DNA of 64,000 nt, taken from NCBI RefSeq assembly GCF_002878395.1, contig NW_025842280.1, positions 6,928 to 70,927 of the forward strand, written 5' to 3'. The translations under genes were made by a program, and so were the position numbers. Positions 1-11,281 of the stretch are shown here, piece by piece. A model generated the notes under the pieces. The model made no database searches, had not been told where the DNA came from, and worked only from the letters and a program-made list of their open reading frames with translations. Origin of the DNA: Capsicum annuum (Eukaryota > Streptophyta > Magnoliopsida > Solanales > Solanaceae). Positions within the stretch are counted from its first letter, which is position 1. Every line of letters starts with the position of its first letter.

Positions 1-1281
1 ATTTGTCATGCTTCGTTTTATTAAAGTAAATTTAACTAATTTTCGAAACTAAATTTAAGTAGATTAATTTCAATATTTTAAATTTGAAATTTCTTTTATA
101 AAAGATACATCTTAAAATATTGGTTAATGGTCATGATACAGTTTGACTCTCAAGATGCAAAATCTAATAAGTAAAAGTAAACAAAGAAAATTATTTTTGA
201 ATTATTTACTTTTGCTTTTAGTTAAAATATTATATTTATTTTAATGTTAATAATTTTTTATTGCTCGATATAATATACACATGCAATGCACGTACGGTTA
301 ACTAGTAATATAAAATATAACAGAAAGGGAGTAACGAAGTCATAAAATTAAGGAAACACAGGTAAAAACACTTTATAAGAATGTATTATTATCTTTTAAT
401 TATGTCCAATATGACTACTTTACCTTGCTACAGCTAATGATCGTACATGGACAATTTTTTTACTTTCTTCAATTACTCAAGATCAATATTGTATATATCT
501 TTAATAAAAGAACGTACGTAGTTAGATGTAAATAATTAATGACACACTTACAGTGACATTATAATGCATATTAAAGACGTTAACCTCAATTTCTTTGTGA
601 CTAATCAATTTACCCAAATATGATCGATCAAAAAATTATTGCGAGAATTATTTCCTCCTAAATAATAAATGTAGATAGATCATCTTTCTAAAATAATAAA
701 TCATATGTTAATTTAATTGTTAGTAGTTATACCTCAATTATCTGTGTTCTTTTAAAAATTAAAATATTTTTTGAATTAAAATTTTTAACCTTACTACATT
801 CTTTCGAGCAAGGTCACAACCTATAAACATAAATTATGATAGAATCTCAAAAATTAAGGATAGAATCTCAAAATATGACAAATCACACGTAAAAAATCAC
901 ATAATTAGGCAATCAAACCAACATTTAAAAGCAATGAACAATCAATAGCCGATAAAAAGAATTTCAAAGTGCAAAGAAAATACAAATACAAATTAAATAG
1001 AAAAGTAAAGAGACAAAGATTCACACAATTACTTGGATTCTAACATTAAAAAATAGAATTTACTTAATTTGTTTTCTATTTTAAGTAAAATTCTTGCCAA
1101 AATAACCTGCCTATTTTTGTTAAATTATTATTAAAAAGGGACTCACAAATTCGATCAACAAGTAACTACTAAAGTAGTATTTTGTTAGTATTAACGTTCA
1201 TATTTGGTTAGTTCTTCGAGGGTGAATTAATAATTGAAAATCAATAGTAATTTTAATTATGTTTAAATAAGGAAAGATTAA
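1..1281. other. AT-rich intergenic DNA, no gene seen
   Basis: This stretch is strongly AT-rich with dense stops in all frames. I see no codon structure, RNA gene or repeat boundary in it. Its right edge (1273-1281, AAAGATTAA) is the left copy of the target-site duplication of the Mutator-like element that follows. Confidence 0.6.
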
Positions 1282-1439
1282 GGGAAAAGACATCGTTTTC
1301 ACCCTAAACTATACTCGAAAAGTCTAAGACACACCTAAATTATTGGAGTGACCTAATACACACCTAAACTTCTTAAAAGTAAAAATTTTTACCCCCTGAA
1401 TCTGACGTGGAAAAAACATAATTATTTAAATTAAAAAAG

Positions 1440-1539
1440 NNNNNNNNNNNNNNNNNNNNNNNNNNNNNNNNNNNNNNNNNNNNNNNNNNNNNNNNNNNNN
1501 NNNNNNNNNNNNNNNNNNNNNNNNNNNNNNNNNNNNNNN
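1440..1539. other. 100-base assembly gap (N run)
   Basis: Exactly 100 Ns, the conventional placeholder for a gap of unknown size. It lies inside the Mutator-like element, just interior to its left inverted repeat, so the true length of that element and of any captured sequence there is unknown. Confidence 0.99.
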
Positions 1540-1799
1540 CAACCCCACCCCAACCAGCACATCTTCTTCATCACTCACCATCCCTAAACTCCAACCCCAC
1601 CCCCAAATAACGGGAATTTTCATACCCTGATCCGCCCACCCAATCGAATCAATGTCAATTTAACCTATAACCACCAATTTTTCTCACAATACCATTGATT
1701 AGTCATCTAATCCGTCACCATTATTGTTTTAGTGAACAAATTTTAAATTTTTAATATTTTTTTATAGATTTATTCCAAATCACTAATTTCGAACTAAGC

Positions 1800-2145
1800 T
1801 TAAACGGGTTCGTCGGAATCCAATGACTCGTGATATTTGTCGGAGCCTTTTATCATCTCCGTTAGCATCAGCAGACTAAATGGACCTATAGCCCATGCTT
1901 TCTTCTCATCGAATTCTTTCTCCATTAAATCAAGATGCAAACTTTCAATCACTTTAGATGAATTGAAAAGTTTGCAACTGATTTTTCCAACAAAGGACAC
2001 GACTTGTTTCTTCAAATAGTCCCAAACTCAGCAGAAGAAAATCTTTAATTAATGGAATATCCTCATAATTCTCAGTTCCAGGCAAAACAAGTTTTCCTTC
2101 AATTTCCCAAAAGTATGAATATGTTGAAACTTCCCAAAACTCAAT
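1800..2145 (-). pseudogene. UDP-glycosyltransferase-like gene fragment captured in Pack-MULE
   Basis: Reading on the minus strand, 2015-1800 encodes 71 residues with NSSKVIES, then KKAWAIGPFSL. This resembles the plant family-1 glycosyltransferase (UGT) stretch where an N-T/S-x-x-x-(I/L)-E motif is followed about 20 residues later by K-(x)-W-A-(I/L)-G-P-(F/V). Upstream, in a different frame (about 2145-2025), KLVLPG resembles the UGT segment (F/V)-x-(L/I)-P-G that normally lies some 50 residues earlier, so the two pieces are in the right order but separated by a frameshift. No PSPG sugar-donor box is seen. UGTs transfer a sugar from UDP-sugar to small molecules; this fragment is about a quarter of a gene and cannot be functional. 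The subfamily is not assignable; it looks closest to the cytokinin or flavonoid O-glucosyltransferase type. Confidence 0.55.
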
Positions 2146-2895
2146 TCAAGAAAAAAATAAATTTAAACATGGTTTTTGGGCTTGAGAGCTTTAATAACCC
2201 GAAGTTGATATGAATTGGTGGACCGTATGAAAGGTAAAAGAGGAGTGAAAAGTTGCATTAGTAGTCCAGTAGGTTATTTGCAGAGGAAACAGAATCTTGG
2301 ATTGGTAGTGAAGAAAAAGAAAAAAAAATTAAACAATGAATGTTTTGGACAACAATGGAGATTTTGAATATTGAAGAAAAAGAAAAAAAAATTGACCTCA
2401 TAACTATGGAGGTTTGGGACAACAATGAAAATTCTGGATATTGAAGAAGAAAGAAAAAGAATTTAAATTAAAAATAAAAAAGAAAAATTTATAAAAATAA
2501 TAAATTTATTATCTTTTTCGTATCATGCTGATGTGGCAGGCGCGTGTACAACACCACACTACGTGCAAGTGGTATAATGCCTGACAGGGTGTAAAAAGTA
2601 GGTGTGTAATAGGTCACTAGTATAGTTTAGGTGTGAACTAGACTTTTTGTGTATAGTTTAGGATGGAAACGATGCCTTTTCCCAAAGATTAATAACCAAA
2701 TTTTAATGGGACACCTAAAGTATTACAAAATAATTAAATAATAATTTAGTAAAATGATAAATGACACTTTTGTTTATTGTGGAGTCTTTTAATGAAGTAC
2801 AAAAAGTTTAATCACTTTCTAAGGGCCTTCAAACTTTTGATATTATATTATATTATATTATACTATATATATACACCAGCGCAGGCTCAATCTTT

Positions 2896-3405
2896 GTGTT
2901 ACAGATGAAATTTAGAAGGTCCATTAATTTTTTTGTATGTTTTTTAATTATTTTAAGTTATTAATTATTTAATTTATAGTACTTTTACACAATTTTTAGA
3001 TACCATATGTGGTTCTTTTTGTCCTAATTTATGTGGTACTGATGAAATATTTGATTAAATCAATCAAATTTATTATATAGTTTTAGATATTTTAAATTGT
3101 TAATTTTATGATTTTCTATGTAATTTTCAAGAAATATATGTTACTCTCTCTGTCCCAACAACTTATATAACATTGATATAATTTAAAAAGTCAAACAAAT
3201 CTTTTATAAATCTTTCAAATATTTTAATTTATTATTTTTTATGATTTATATTACTTTTCACAAAATTTTTTAACTAATATGTCTCAATTTATATCGCACT
3301 GATAGAATTTTGAGTCCACCAAAATTTTTATAGCCTCCAAATAATTTAAATTTTTAATTATTATAATTTATAAAAAAGTTTATGCAATTTTTAAATATAT
3401 AACAA
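2896..3405. repeat. Degenerate tandem repeat, about 128-bp unit
   Basis: A phrase of the type TGTCC(C)AATTTATGTGGCACTGAT recurs near 3017, 3146 and 3272 in diverged form. Each copy is followed by an AT-rich stretch ending in a variant of TTTATG...TTTTCACAATTTTT. Spacing is about 126-130 bp, with a partial copy before the first. The phrase resembles dispersed MITE-like sequences common in solanaceous genomes, here arranged head to tail. Divergence between copies is high, so the array is old. Confidence 0.55.
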
Positions 3406-3823
3406 ATTTAAAATAAAAATAAAATAATTACATTAAAATAGAAAATAGGAAATTACAAAATACCCTCGATCACAAGAAGAAAAATGGAAACTGGCATGAC
3501 AATCGCCAACTGTCTAATCAAGTAATATGTATGCTGCATTGATAAAATCCACGCTTTGTCTAAGGAGGATTTGCATGGGCAAGAAAAAGTTAAAAAAATT
3601 AGAGGAAATGTTAAAAAGATGCGTTTTGTTACTATTGTTGATATGGCTAGTGAGGGCTTAATCAGGGTGTCAAATAAAGGGGTTAAGTTAAATTTAGACG
3701 GTTAAAATAAGCTTAGTCAATATATGAGTGGGATATTAAGTAATTTGTATTAAAATAAGCGAAAATGGGTCGATTTTGCTACGTATCATCCCAATTTTTA
3801 ATGGATTAAATTAAATATAAAAG
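3406..3823. other. AT-rich DNA, nothing recognised
   Basis: No ORF of note, RNA gene or repeat end was found. The last nine bases (3815-3823) form the left, imperfect copy of the target duplication of the adjoining MITE. Confidence 0.5.
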
Positions 3824-4099
3824 GAGATATTACCTAATTACCACTCTGAACTATACCAAAAAGGTTATGACACACCTCAACTTAAAGGGGTACTATTATC
3901 CCCTTGAACTATTTAAAAGTATAATTTTGACACCCTTAATGCATACGTGGCACAACACACTGAAGTGTCCACGTGGCACACACACTAAGGGGGTCAAAAT
4001 TACACTTTTAAATAGTTCAGGGTGTAATAGGACCCCCTTTAAGTTGATGTGTGTCATAGCCTTTTTGTTATAGTTCAGGAGGTAATTGGATATTTTCTC
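3824..4099. mobile_element. 276-bp MULE-type MITE
   Basis: Nearly the whole element is one inverted repeat: the left arm (3824 onward) and the reverse complement of the right arm share CTGAACTATA, AAAAAGG, TATGACACAC, TCAACTTAAAGG and GAACTATTTAAAAGT in the same order, with a short centre near 3950-3990. The flanks ATATAAAAG (3815-3823) and ATGTAAAAT (4100-4108) agree at 7 of 9 positions, compatible with an aged 9-bp duplication. The arm sequence is clearly related to the TIR of the Pack-MULE at 1282-2683 (CCTAAACTATAC, then ACACACCTAAA), so the two are probably members of one non-autonomous family. It has no coding capacity. Confidence 0.8.
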
Positions 4100-5590
4100 A
4101 TGTAAAATTACACATTTTGTCCTCAAATGGACCATTCCTTAGTTTTTTCCCATCGAATTATTTTTTGAAAAAAAAAATTTGCATGTTAGCAATTGAACTT
4201 TTTGACTAGTAAACCATATTCTTTTAGAAATCAAAGTCACGCTCAGATATAACTGATAAATATTACGATACGGAAATATAAATTTATCATTACGATCTAT
4301 ATTATTGGATCGTAAGACACCTACTCTAATCCACTTAGATAGGAGAACCCCATACCACTTAGAAGCTCTTGTACCATGTTATAACTTTACAAACCTAGTT
4401 AAATGTTCTTGTTATATTTTTGTTGCAGGTCTGTTGACCTGAGGAAACCATAACCGGCAACTGCAAACAGGGTATTGAGTGCATCGCTGAAGCGACATAA
4501 ATTAAACTAACTTCGTCCTTTAAGCTGCACCTTTTTAGTTGTCATTTTTTTTCTTTGTGTTAAGTGTGTTGTTGTATACTTGTATGCCAAGTATGAGCAA
4601 TTTGATTTGTATCTTTGATATTTCACATAAATGGGACATGAAATATCCTTGTACTACATCTTCTGTTGGCAGTGTATTCAACCTCAATCCTTGTTGAAAT
4701 TTGAAATGAAACATTTAATGTTATGCTATTTCATCTATTAAATTAAAGAAAATAACCAAGAAGAAGGGCAGTTTTACTAACATAAATCAACCTAAACTTT
4801 ATTATATCTACCTAATTCATTTCCGAATTGCCCTAGATCATGCCTCACTCAAATTTTGGCCAAGATTAATCTAACCTAAAAATTCTAACTTTCACCCAAG
4901 GAAAATCTTAAACTGAGTAATTACACCCTAAACAATGACATAATAAACATAACTTTACGAAGTACTACACCAGGTTTTCACCTTGATACATCTACCTTAT
5001 GGCCCCATTATCAACTTTTTGTGATCAATTCATAAGAATAGATCACCTAGTACGTTACCGTTAGCCGATAAACCACTATGGGTTACATTATTACATAGAT
5101 TCTCCACCACCACTTACTTTAGTCTATTCGACCCTCAAAAACTAGCCTAAAGCTAGTCATGTTATCGAACCAACGTACCTCAATCACTCATGAGCAATAA
5201 CAACCAAGTATTACTATGATTAATGAGAGGGACATGAATATCCAAGAACACATCTAATAAACCCTATTCTCTCATCCGAGCTAAGGATCATCAATCATAA
5301 ACAAGCCATCTCATTGTAAGGACCCTGAAAATTCAATTATACCATTCTCAATGAGTACTATTAATAAAAAATTATGTCGATACACATATATGTAATGTCA
5401 AATAATAAACAGTTAATAACAAGTCATTTGAGCAATCAATACAAGGGTGATTATTTCTACTAATATACAACCATAATTTCATAAATACTCGGGAACTTAG
5501 TTCCACCATAATCTCATAATTTTCTTATCAACTACACTTTATCATCAAAATAAAGTAGTTACTTAATCAACAATTAAAACTACCGAGTCA
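4100..5590. other. Unassigned DNA with a possible gene 3' end near 4400-4740
   Basis: Most of this stretch resembles decayed LTR-type DNA and is the left flank into which chromovirus E1 inserted (target copy TATAA, 5591-5595). Around 4400-4430 there is a T-rich tract ending TTTTTGTTGCAG, a good plant splice-acceptor shape. It is followed by a less AT-rich segment that could code for only a few residues before a stop, and then sequence that reads like a 3' UTR (to about 4740). This could be a terminal exon of a lost gene, but no protein family is recognisable. Confidence 0.3.
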
Positions 5591-5595
5591 TATAA

Positions 5596-5723
5596 TGTAA
5601 TACACCAAATTTTCAACCTCTAGATCCATCAAATGATAGGCCACTGATTTATCTTCCAAATTCCTCTAGTCTTACTTTAATTCAATATTGTGGTAAAAAG
5701 TTATGGAAAATTTCCCGAGGGTC
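5596..5723 (+). repeat. E1 5' LTR, part 1
   Basis: First 128 bases of the E1 5' LTR, matching 20931 onward in the 3' LTR: both contain an ATTTATCTTCCAAAT segment followed by a TTTCCCGAGGGTCT segment. The match is interrupted exactly after GGGTC (5719-5723) by the SIRE-like element and resumes after the second GGGTC at 12042-12046. Confidence 0.88.
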
Positions 5724-6465
5724 TGTAGAAACTCTGAGGTTTGCACTACTCAGTGAGGGACCAGGTCCCTCAAAGTCTAACACAATCAAGAACACAGTAA
5801 AGCAACCAAGAATAAAAATAAGTTCAGGAAGAGTAATAACATGAGATTTTAATGTGGAAACCCCCTTGCTCAAGGAATGAAAAACCATGGCTTGCCCTCA
5901 CAAGCACCTCAGAACTCCACTATAATCAGACTCTTGATTACAGACTCAACTTCAGCCTAACTCTAGGCACCTCCAACTCGTAGTAACTCCACTACAGCCT
6001 CAGCTTGGCAACTTTACCAAGACATCTTCAACACTGGTTAAATCTAACCAGTTTTGGACTTAGGCAACTCTGCCTAAGAACTTTCAAACAAAACGAAAAT
6101 TTTATTACTCTTATAAAATGAGTAATTCGTTTACAAATCATATCTCTTTCAAGACATCTCTAATTTAGCACACAAAAATAAATACTTGAGCTAAACTTTG
6201 GTTTTTGCCTTTTTTCTCTATTCACTCTTTGAATTCGCAAAAAACTATTTGATGAAGAAGCACCTTTTTTTTTTTATAGATGGGTGATGATTAGAGATGA
6301 AATGTCATTAGACCAGGTGTCCTAATAAGTACGAGAAATATCTACCAGTTTTTCATACAAGAGGACAAAACTTTGTAGTCATGCGTGCCAACAATACTAT
6401 AGTCATAGACATCAGGAATTTGGTCCCTTGTAGTTATCTTCTCATCATCAAAACTACATATAGTA
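5724..6465 (-). repeat. SIRE-like element 3' LTR
   Basis: 742 bp, collinear with 11305-12041. Shared landmarks include CACTCAGTGAGGGA, AGGAAGAGTAATAACATGA, CTTAGGCAACTCTGCCTAAG and CTTCTCATCATCAAAACTA. The minus-strand start reads TACTATATGTAG and the end TCTACA. Differences from the other LTR are scattered substitutions and small indels, indicating an old insertion. Confidence 0.88.
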
Positions 6466-6480
6466 ATTTTCCCTCTTTTT
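6466..6480 (-). promoter_or_regulatory. Polypurine tract of the SIRE-like element
   Basis: On the minus strand AAAAAGAGGGAAAAT lies directly against the 3' LTR start, the position of the plus-strand primer in LTR retroelements. Confidence 0.7.
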
Positions 6481-7079
6481 GATGATGAAAAACCAACCAC
6501 AAATATTTGAGCATCAATATACATCCATCATATTTAATCATTGTGATTACCACTTTGAAGATGAATGTTCCCCCTATCATCATGCTTCCACCATCACGCA
6601 ACACATGAACCTAGCCACTTGTTATCATTTGCAGAAAAACTCTGATTAAATAAGCGCATTTGCTTTGCTGCTTCCCCCTGTCACTTTGCACCATAATTCA
6701 TTTATTCAACTTTAGCACATCACTTCCTTCCCCTATCAGCATGCACCATATGAGCACACAACACACAGACACATACTTGGTCCTTACACATAAAGACAGT
6801 GTTCCCTCTTTTGGAATTATTGAAAAGGATTAACAGTAGACCAAGAGTAAAGATAAGTACAAGTTAATTGACTCATGACCACTAGGAAAACACTAACATG
6901 AAGAGCAACTTTAAAATACAGAAAATAGATGAGGCCCACGAATATAAGTTCATTCATGATTAATAGGATAAGTACCATTACAATATACAAAAAAAATTTA
7001 TAAAACTACTATTTGCAAAGGACACAATAGAGACTAACACAGGAAGATGACACACTAGGACTCAGGTAGAAGAGGGCTT

Positions 7080-9177
7080 AGAGGAGAGTGATTTTAGCCA
7101 TATTTTCATTTTAGCAGCCTCAACAGTATGAGCATCTAGCAACTATTTGGTGAGATTTTTTACTTCAACATTCAATTTTTTGACTTCACCAGTCAATTAT
7201 GTAATTTTTTCCTTGAGCCTTGCATTTTCTGCTATAAGTTCTTTAGTAGAACCTAGTCCCTCTGAGGATAACATTTGATTCTGTAGTTTTAGATGCACTA
7301 TTTTTGTGTCTTTTGATGCTAGAATAATCCTCAAATTCTCTATTCTTTGGTTAAGCATTCTTGAGCAACCATTAGCTCAGAAACTTAGGATATAGTCCCC
7401 AGTTTCCCTTCAATGCACTCATTTTCCACCAGAGTAGTTAGACTGATCTTTTTTTTACTATTCCTAGTGTTTCTTTAGTCCCAATCACTCCAAAACGATT
7501 AAAGACTTTGTTTAACAAGTAACCATATGGCATCCCCTACCTTTCTTCTCTTTGCTGAACTACCTTGTGCATATGCTCTATCATTAGAGCATGTAGACTC
7601 ATCAACTCAAACTTACTCAGGTATTCAATTAAAAATAGATCAATACCAAAGGAAGTTGTTGTTTTTTCTGATCTTGGTACCAGGTCCTTATTAATAAATT
7701 CAAAAACCAATTGAGACCCACTCTTCAGAAATTTCTTCTTTACTATAGCTATTAAAGTCCCACCTACTCTCAAGGCTTCAATCATAAATTCATTTGTAGG
7801 TTGTTGCTTTACAACTGTCCTCACACCTATAACATGAATATTTGAAATTTCTACCAAGGATTATTCATTGAGTCTTATTTCTTTTCCTTGCATTTGTGTA
7901 GATAGACTCAACCCATCTTCTGAGAAATCTATTTATAATAGAATTCTTTTACTCATTTTCAAAAACCACTGGTGTTTCTTCCTTAAATAGATGCAATAAT
8001 ACTTGGTGCCTGACATGTTCTACTAACTCCACCATCCTAGGTTTCTTATAGATTTTTGGATCAAACATTCTTCCTAACAACACCTTTTGTGTTTTTAAGC
8101 TTTCAATCCTTCTTTCTTTGGATGCATTTTCATTTTTTTCCTCTCTTTTATTCTTTTAGGTTCATCAATTGGCCCTCTTTTTTCATTATTTTTTCTCTTC
8201 TTGGGATCAGGTCACTCAGATACTTTCTTTCTTTCCATAGATATGTGATTATTTTTGCTTACACCATGACTCCTAGACTTTGGATCAGAGGATCTGTTCC
8301 CTTTATTAACATGAACTTCTAGTCTTCTCTTTTTAGATGAAATAATAATATCAGAATCATCGTCCTCATCTTCTCTTACCTCCAAAACTTCAAGATTTTC
8401 TTCTTCCTCTATAATAGATTTTTTTGAGTCTTCTTCTTTTAGTAGTAGAGGACTTACTCTTTTTCATTGCATCTCCTAAAAATTTCATCTCAGACCCTCT
8501 AGCGGAGTAAGATCTTGTAACTTTCAGGCCAGAGTCAATCAATTTTCTCCTTCCTTTACTGTCCTTTAGTTTCTTGACTTTCTAAATCAGAGGTTGTTTA
8601 TCCTCATCATTTTCCCCATTTGAAGGTAATACAAACTCCCTATAGTTTTTTTAAAATTATTCTTTTCACTTGCTATTTGATCTTTCCCACTCGCAAAATT
8701 TTTTTGGGATCATGTACAAGTAAAATCAAATTTTCAGCCACCCAATTTGTGTTGTTGAAAGGATTAGCCTTCGTTACAAGAATTTCCTCATAATTAGCTG
8801 GGTAAATATGGGGTTTGATTCAAAGAGGATAGGAGAACCAGGTTTATGTAAATTTTGAGAAGTTTTAGTACCTTTCAATTCTTCAGAAAGAACATGGTTA
8901 TGAAGAACATTAAAGGATTTCATTTTTTTTGAGGAAGCGGGACTTTCTGATTGAGAAGTTTCTTGTTCAATTTGTGAGTAAAATTCTTGATTCAAGTCAA
9001 CTTCCAAAGCTAACTCAACAAGATTTTACTATAGCATAGAGGTTCAACTAGAATGGTTTCACTAAGAATCTTAGAAATTTAAAAAGAAGGACTGATGGGT
9101 AAAGCACCTTGTGACTCTTGAGGATGATCAGAGGACAATTCTCCCATGGGGTTTGAAGTAGATGGCATTTTAGACAT
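7080..9177 (-). pseudogene. Envelope-like ORF of the SIRE-like element, decayed
   Basis: On the minus strand an ATG at 9177-9175 opens a Ser/Pro-rich reading (begins MSKMPSTSNP) and coding-like segments continue, with frame changes and stops, to about 7080. The segment 7857-7537 (106 residues) is the best preserved: it contains LVPRSEKTTTSFGIDLFLIE, then a helix-rich LHALMIEHMHK and, just past a stop, GMPYGYLLNKVF. This order resembles the C-terminal part of the putative plant transposon protein domain found in envelope-like ORFs of SIRE and Athila elements. Low-complexity acidic and Lys-rich stretches fill 8100-9000. It follows gag directly because pol is absent. What such proteins do is not established; transmembrane segments are not obvious here. 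Confidence 0.6.
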
Positions 9178-9277
9178 TTTTGTGAGAAGAAATGAAGGGA
9201 TGATTTTATATTAAGAAGGAGAATGAGTTCAAAAGAAAGTTCTGAGTTAATTGAGAGGAAAATGGAATAAGCGATTT

Positions 9278-9300
9278 GAATTTATAATAAAAGAGGTGAC
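9278..9300 (-). promoter_or_regulatory. TATA-box-like promoter element before the SIRE env-like ORF
   Basis: On the minus strand TTATTATAAATTC (TATAAA at 9286-9281) lies about 105 bases before the ATG at 9177. The stretch between is rich in TC and CA, contains no ATG in the expected leader, and ends with AAAA directly before ATG. That is the shape of a plant core promoter and 5' leader. It is inferred only; no transcript evidence is available. Confidence 0.4.
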
Positions 9301-10139
9301 TATTTGACATTTAATAGATATCTTTTTGAATTTACACATCTGATGACAACGGTTATGACTCTTCATATTTAAATTGAGGTGAAAACTTTTGTTCATATAG
9401 GATTGGATATGTGGCCTTTTTAAACAAAAAATTTATAAAATTTTTAAGGCACATTATTTTGGTACTCACCTGAGTGATAGGAATAGGCCCTCTCTTTCTT
9501 AAGTGAATTTTCAACTTGTGGTTGCTTCAACTCTTTTCCTCCAAAGCTATCCCCATAGGGTATACCTGTAAAGGTATGATACTGAGTTAGATTAACATGC
9601 ACCTACTCTATCATGGATATCTGTCTTCTTGACATAGCTAATTTTGAGGATTGACACTAACTCAGATATTAGGTTAGGGTATTTTGATCAAGCTTAGTCT
9701 CAATTTGCTCTTTTAGAATAGGACCGAGGACCAGGTTCCATAATTTACTTCACTAATACTTCCTTAAGTTTCTCCATCTAAGATTAATTTCTTTGGGATC
9801 AGGTCCCTTGAAATCATCGCTTTCAATAATGAGGCACTTCTACTTTGAAGTGTCTTGAGAGAAAATCTAGTCAGGCCTTCTAATACTAAGCTTAGAACAT
9901 ATACTATTAACAAACCATTCCTGAATTCAATCCTCTTTTTCATGCCTGGAATCATGATCACAAGTCGGATTTGGGAACCCACTTGAGTTTAAGTTCCTAG
10001 TAAGAAGACAATGGTGTGATCAAAACCTTCTTAGCTCATTTACGTAGAGAATTCTTCCTTACCTTTTTAAGAGAATCAAACCTCTTATATTTTGTACTCT
10101 TCTGTAGAACATATCTAAAATTATTCATTCTAGCTTTTA

Positions 10140-11247
10140 TCTAACTTTGATAATCTTCCTTGGTGTGCCCAGCTTTTCTTCAATGAGTACATAGGAGTTT
10201 GTACCCTTTATTTTTAACGTCATTGATTTTCTTTCCTTTCCCTCCAAAAGGTTGGAATTCTTCTTGATAACCCAGTCCTTTACCATCATTAACACCCTGA
10301 CTAATCAGATTAGAAAGAATATATGAAGAACCAGTCCATTTAAGAGGCTCGTTCAACTCTTTTCTTTAGAGGACCAGGTCCCTTTCTAACTCTTCATTCT
10401 TATGAAGTGCAGACATAAGGTGTTTTTGATAATCCCTTAAACTTTCCTCAAGATTAATTTGAAACCTTGAAGCCTCTTTTTTTTATCTATCTCCTTCAGA
10501 TTACTCATCAAACTCTGAATTTTAGATTTTATTCTAGTGAACAACTCTTATATTTCAGAAATTGGTAAAGTTAAAACAATCATCTCGTGCCCTTGATTCT
10601 CTACTTTTTTCTCTAAGGTATATTTCTCAGCATTTAGATCACATACAGAGCCTATCAATACCCTTGCAAGCCTTTTTATCTTCCTAGTAGTCTAGTTGTC
10701 TAGATTCTCCTTAATATTAGAAAGAGTTACCTCTTTTTCTTGTTCATCCTCTACGTTTTCCAAGAATCCAAACAAGGAGTCATAGATAAATAGAATGTCT
10801 TCTACTGTTAGCATAGAAACATCTCCAGTTTTCTCATCTTCACCTGAATCACTAGAAGAGACTCCCCATGTTTCCATTTGGGAACACTAGGAACCTGAGA
10901 TTATTTTCTTATCATTATGTTCCAGCATGAAACCATAACCATACTCTTCTTCTTTCCCAGATTTGGTGGACAAGTCTTCCCAAGCAGCGAACACCCTCTT
11001 TACTATACAACTAGTTGCATCTTTTCTTCTTGATGTTTTAGGATTTTGATTCTTCTTTTGTATTGGGTAGTTCCTCATGAATTCTTTAGAGATACCCTAT
11101 TTTTTTTATAGATCTAACAATATGTGTTGCCAAAAATGCAACATCAGTGTATTTTTTACCTGAGTCAGATTCTAAAGCTTTTAAATTTAGGAATCTCTCT
11201 CTTTTTACTTCCTTTCCCTCCACCCCTTGTTTAGTTATAACAGCCAT
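10140..11247 (-). pseudogene. gag remnant (and start of pol) of the SIRE-like element
   Basis: Minus strand: an ATG at 11247, about 35 bases past the primer site, opens MAVITKQGVEGKEVKRERFL. Later frames give AAWEDLSTKSGKEEEYGYGF followed by acidic Ser-rich segments (10877-10692). These resemble the segment after the nucleocapsid zinc knuckle in SIRE/Tork-type copia gag. Near 10190-10150 the reading CTHxRKAGHTKEDY is a degenerate CCHC knuckle whose last Cys is replaced by Tyr. Several frameshifts and stops break the ORF. Downstream (about 9.6-10.1 kb) protein similarity fades where protease would be expected, consistent with deletion of pol. Confidence 0.6.
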
Positions 11248-11281
11248 GATGACCAGACCACTCTATGTATGAGCCTTTTAG

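Larger units (their letters stand above)
1282..2683. mobile_element. Non-autonomous Mutator-like element (Pack-MULE) with captured gene fragment
   Basis: Long imperfect terminal inverted repeats: the left end (1282 onward, GGGAAAAGACATCGTTTTCA) matches the reverse complement of the right end (to 2683, GGGAAAAGGCATCGTTTCCA), and similarity continues for roughly 100 bp or more. The flanks carry an identical 9-bp duplication, AAAGATTAA, at 1273-1281 and 2684-2692. A 9-bp TSD with long TIRs is the family signature of Mutator-like elements. No transposase is present. The interior holds a fragment resembling a plant UDP-glycosyltransferase on the minus strand, a short purine-rich tandem duplication near 2310-2465 and an assembly gap. 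A MULE carrying host gene sequence is by definition a Pack-MULE; the host origin of the fragment is inferred from protein motifs only. Confidence 0.85.

Noticed and set aside
1837..2019. Plus-strand open reading frame over the UGT-like fragment
   Set aside because: It is the antisense shadow of the minus-strand fragment, which has recognisable motif order; the plus reading has none.
1800..2145. Functional glycosyltransferase gene
   Set aside because: Only about a quarter of the family length, frameshifted, without the sugar-donor box, and enclosed in a transposon.
3867..4135. Two overlapping open frames in opposite directions
   Set aside because: They exist because the MITE is an inverted repeat, so both strands give similar translations; no protein family is involved.
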